Origin: Deltaproteobacteria bacterium
GTDB taxonomy: Bacteria; Desulfobacterota; GWC2-55-46
NCBI GenBank assembly: GCA_016219075.1
Contig: JACRCJ010000038.1
Span: 1 to 15,236, forward strand
Reading direction: 5' to 3'
Length of the DNA stretch: 15,236 bases
Shown piece after piece: positions 13,567 to 15,236 of the stretch; position 1 is the first letter of the stretch; every line of letters starts with the position of its first letter. Below the pieces are notes generated by a model that had not been told where the DNA came from, searched no databases, and saw only the letters and a list, made by a program, of their open reading frames with translations. The position numbers and the translations under genes are program-made.

Positions 13567-13581
13567 TGTATACTGTGTACA
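13567..13581. promoter_or_regulatory. candidate GntR/FCD operator palindrome
   Basis: TGTATAC-T-GTGTACA is an imperfect palindrome (6 of 7 half-site positions match) in the divergent gap. FCD regulators commonly bind short palindromes with GTATAC-type cores. A plausible plus-strand -10 TATTAT lies at 13598-13603, so the site would cover its -35 region. The rest of the gap (13388-13799) carries a GC-rich hairpin near 13478-13497 and no gene. Confidence 0.5.
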
Positions 13582-13740
13582 CTTTGAAAGTCAAGGTTAT
13601 TATGAGATCCGAAGGGGAGAAAGTCTTTTCATGTCGCGCTCTCCTTTGTGTTAAAGTTATTGTTGAGGGTTTAGGCCCGGGGTCATGTCAAAGTATATCA
13701 GGAGTTTTGCGGCCGTCCGCGCTCCGGAGGGAGTTTTTCC

Positions 13741-13769
13741 TTGAACAATGGGTCCTTTTCGGTTTAAAT
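13741..13769 (+). promoter_or_regulatory. candidate promoter of TIM-barrel gene
   Basis: TTGAAC (13741-13746), a 17-base spacer and TTAAAT (13764-13769) would start RNA near 13777, about 23 bases before the gene. It competes with the TATTAT candidate further upstream; sequence does not decide. Confidence 0.35.
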
Positions 13770-13799
13770 GGTCATCATAAAAAAAGCGAAAGGAAGCGC

Positions 13800-14582
13800 A
13801 TGTCCGAGGGTAGCGGCGAAAAAAAAGTACAGGTGCACCTTCCCTTTCCCCTGCTGATAGACAGGTTTGACGAGATACTCGCCGACGGGATAAACCCTGA
13901 GGTATTCCTCGACGGAGGGGGGCTCGACACGGCCCTTCCATCTGACTTGAAGCGCATCAGGGACGAGTTCGGGGCAAGGGGCCTTACGGTCACCATGCAC
14001 GGCCCGTACGGCTCGATAAACCCAGGGAGCGCCAGCGAAGAGGTGAGAAAGAGTACGGTTGAGAGGTACGAACGGGTCTTCGAGGTCCTTTCGCACTTAA
14101 GGCCCAGAACCGTGGTCCTGCACGCGGGCTACAACGAGCGCAAGTTCAACGGGGACGAAGAGCTGTGGCTGGCCCAGAGCATGAAGACCTGGCCGCCTTT
14201 CGTAAAGGAGGCCGAGAGGCTCGGGGTCGTGATAGCCGCCGAGAACATCTTCGAGAAGACGCCCCGGACGCTAAAGGCCCTCGTCGACGGGATAGATTCC
14301 CCGAACTTCGGGGCCTGCATCGATTCGGGCCACTTGAATGTCTTTTCCACCGTGGACATGGAGGAGTGGTTCTTTTCCCTCGGCCATAAGATCGCCGAGG
14401 TCCATATACATGACAACAGCGGGAACGCGGACGACCACCTCCCGGTCGGCGAGGGAGAGATAGACTTCCCGCTCTTTTTCAGCCTCCTCAAAAAATACGC
14501 CGGCGACCCCGTCTACACCATCGAGCCTCACGGCGAGGAAGTGATGCGCAGAGCCATCATGGCGATACGGAAGTTTCTGTAG
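13800..14582 (+). CDS. sugar phosphate isomerase/epimerase-like TIM-barrel protein
   Basis: A 260-residue member of the xylose-isomerase-like / AP-endonuclease-2 TIM-barrel superfamily. The start is placed at the ATG at 13800, with AAAGGA six bases before it; an in-frame extension back to 13566 has non-typical sequence. Metal-site positions of the superfamily are visible: H67 (TMHGPYG), H108 (VVLHAG), E148 (AAENIFE), D175 and H178 (CIDSGHLN), H202/H204 and D205 (VHIHDNSG), D212/H213 (DDHLPVGEGEIDF) and E242 (TIEPHG). Both sugar isomerases and endonuclease IV share these. The protein lacks the length and motif set of true endonuclease IV, so a carbohydrate or carbohydrate-phosphate substrate is more likely; the substrate is unknown. 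Divergent from the GntR/FCD regulator, which probably controls it. Confidence 0.85.
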   Translation: MSEGSGEKKVQVHLPFPLLIDRFDEILADGINPEVFLDGGGLDTALPSDLKRIRDEFGARGLTVTMHGPYGSINPGSASEEVRKSTVERYERVFEVLSHLRPRTVVLHAGYNERKFNGDEELWLAQSMKTWPPFVKEAERLGVVIAAENIFEKTPRTLKALVDGIDSPNFGACIDSGHLNVFSTVDMEEWFFSLGHKIAEVHIHDNSGNADDHLPVGEGEIDFPLFFSLLKKYAGDPVYTIEPHGEEVMRRAIMAIRKFL

Positions 14583-14659
14583 TGCGACGGAGAAGCTGTC
14601 CGGTTGCGGCGTCCAAGATTTGTCTTGACCGCCCCCGTTGAAAACTGATAGCCTGTCAC

Positions 14660-14850
14660 CACCGTAGTTTTTGGCCGGGTGCCCTCATCCGTTACAGGAG
14701 GGCTAAAAGGGAATCCCGTGGAATCGGGAGCTGCCCCGCAACTGTAAGCGGCGACGAAATCCAAATCTGCTGCCACTGACCCCTGTTAGGGCCGGGAAGG
14801 TAAAGGAGAGTAGGAAGACCCGCGAGCCAGGAGACCTGCCCAGCCAGCTT
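14660..14850 (+). promoter_or_regulatory. cobalamin (B12) riboswitch aptamer
   Basis: The conserved segments appear in order: GGGTGCCC (14678-14684 region), AAAAGGGAATCCCGTG (14705-14720), CTGCCCCGCAACTGTAA (14731-14747), GCCACTGACCCC (14772 on), and the closing B12 box AGCCAGGAGACCTGCC (14825-14840). It senses adenosylcobalamin in the RNA and controls the downstream cobO. Boundaries are approximate. Confidence 0.95.
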
Positions 14851-14865
14851 TACCGATTGAAGGCC

Positions 14866-14979
14866 TTTCGAGGGAGAGGGTCGCAAAAACGGCTTGGAGA
14901 AGTCTTCAGGCCATTGAGACAGCGGAGTATTTAATAGCCGCGCTCGCGCTTGAGCGTTCTCAAAACCCATCCCTCGAAA
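14866..14979 (+). promoter_or_regulatory. riboswitch expression platform with antiterminator pairing
   Basis: TTTCGAGGGA (14866-14875) is exactly complementary to TCCCTCGAAA (14970-14979), the 5' arm and loop of the terminator. The two pairings exclude each other, which fits an antiterminator that forms when B12 is absent. A small GC-rich hairpin lies between, near 14938-14955. Confidence 0.65.
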
Positions 14980-14996
14980 AAGGGATGGGTTTTTTT
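14962..14996 (+). terminator. attenuator terminator of the B12 riboswitch
   Basis: A 13-bp stem (AAAACCCATCCCT with AGGGATGGGTTTT) has a CGAAAA loop and an overlapping run of seven T. It is placed between the aptamer and cobO, so it would stop transcription when B12 is bound. Confidence 0.9.
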
Positions 14997-15032
14997 ATTA
15001 TATGAAGCGGCCGTAAAGAGGGGTAAAAGCGT

Positions 15033-15236
15033 ATGGAGAGTAAGGGCCTCGTTCATGTCTACACCGGGGAGGGCAAGGGCAAGACCACGGCCTCGGCCGG
15101 GCTTGCCGTAAGGGCCGCCGGCCACGGCCTCAAGGTCCTCTTCGTCCAGTTCTTCAAGGAAGACTCCGCGCCTTCGGGCGAAAAGGAGTTCTTCAGGAGA
15201 GAGGGGACCGGGATAGAGCTACTGAGGTCGAACTGC
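15033..15236 (+). CDS. cobO: cob(I)yrinic acid a,c-diamide / cob(I)alamin adenosyltransferase, CobO type (3' end cut off)
   Basis: The first 68 codons of a CobO/BtuR/CobP family enzyme, which transfers the 5'-deoxyadenosyl group of ATP to the cobalt of corrinoids. The P-loop VYTGEGKGKTTASAGLAVRAAGHG (9-32 region) has the family-specific GxGKGKTT. LKVLFVQFFKE (33-43) is also typical. The ATG at 15033 is preceded by AGAGGGG nine bases upstream. The frame is open to the last base of the window, so the gene is partial. Position right after a B12 riboswitch and its terminator supports the assignment: expression falls when B12 is plentiful. Confidence 0.93.
   Translation, partial: MESKGLVHVYTGEGKGKTTASAGLAVRAAGHGLKVLFVQFFKEDSAPSGEKEFFRREGTGIELLRSNC

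Noticed and set aside
13566..13799. 78-residue N-terminal extension of the TIM-barrel protein
   Set aside because: Would begin inside the palindromic operator and run through candidate promoters; homologous sequence starts after the ATG at 13800 with a good ribosome binding site.
14528..14970. minus-strand frames over the B12 riboswitch
   Set aside because: They overlap a clearly recognisable structured RNA on the opposite strand.

Overview
The window looks like a chromosomal piece of a Gram-negative, moderately GC-rich bacterium of the Deltaproteobacteria / Desulfobacterota type. The basis is gene order: coaE, rho, rpmE, (thyX), prfA, murA, hisG, hisD and hisB all run in one direction, an arrangement known from that group. 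Bicistronic overlaps, a FAD-type GntR regulator, a short-form HisG and a B12-controlled cobalamin gene fit too. The assignment is inference; there is no rRNA or other phylogenetic marker.

Layout, right to left because almost everything is on the minus strand. At the far right, on the plus strand, lie a cobalamin riboswitch with its attenuator terminator and the start of cobO, cut by the window end. Left of this is a plus-strand sugar-phosphate-isomerase-like TIM-barrel gene. It is divergent from a GntR/FCD regulator gene, whose stop overlaps the start of a small 88-residue conserved gene. Then come rluD-pgeF-coaE (RNA modification, purine salvage/LACC-type enzyme, CoA synthesis); rho with its own likely promoter; rpmE-thyX ending in a strong terminator; prfA-murA-hisG with 1- and 4-base overlaps; and hisD-[three inserted genes]-hisB.

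The most unusual part is 858..2043. Three small AT-rich genes sit inside the histidine operon between hisD and hisB: a HEPN-domain protein, an unrecognised 137-residue protein and an unrecognised 132-residue beta-rich protein. All start/stop codons overlap or abut, so the cassette is co-transcribed and probably translationally coupled with histidine genes. The last codons of the cassette supply the ribosome binding site of hisB. This is the best candidate for an undescribed module in the window. Its function cannot be told from sequence alone.

The intergenic gaps are not empty. They carry several families of small hairpin-forming dispersed repeats: a 32-base identical repeat at 3613 and 6831 with relatives near 52, 6750, 6870 and 12339; a 20-base direct repeat in the rho-rpmE gap; and a MITE-like element at the left edge. 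No tRNA, rRNA, CRISPR array, transposase or phage gene was found.
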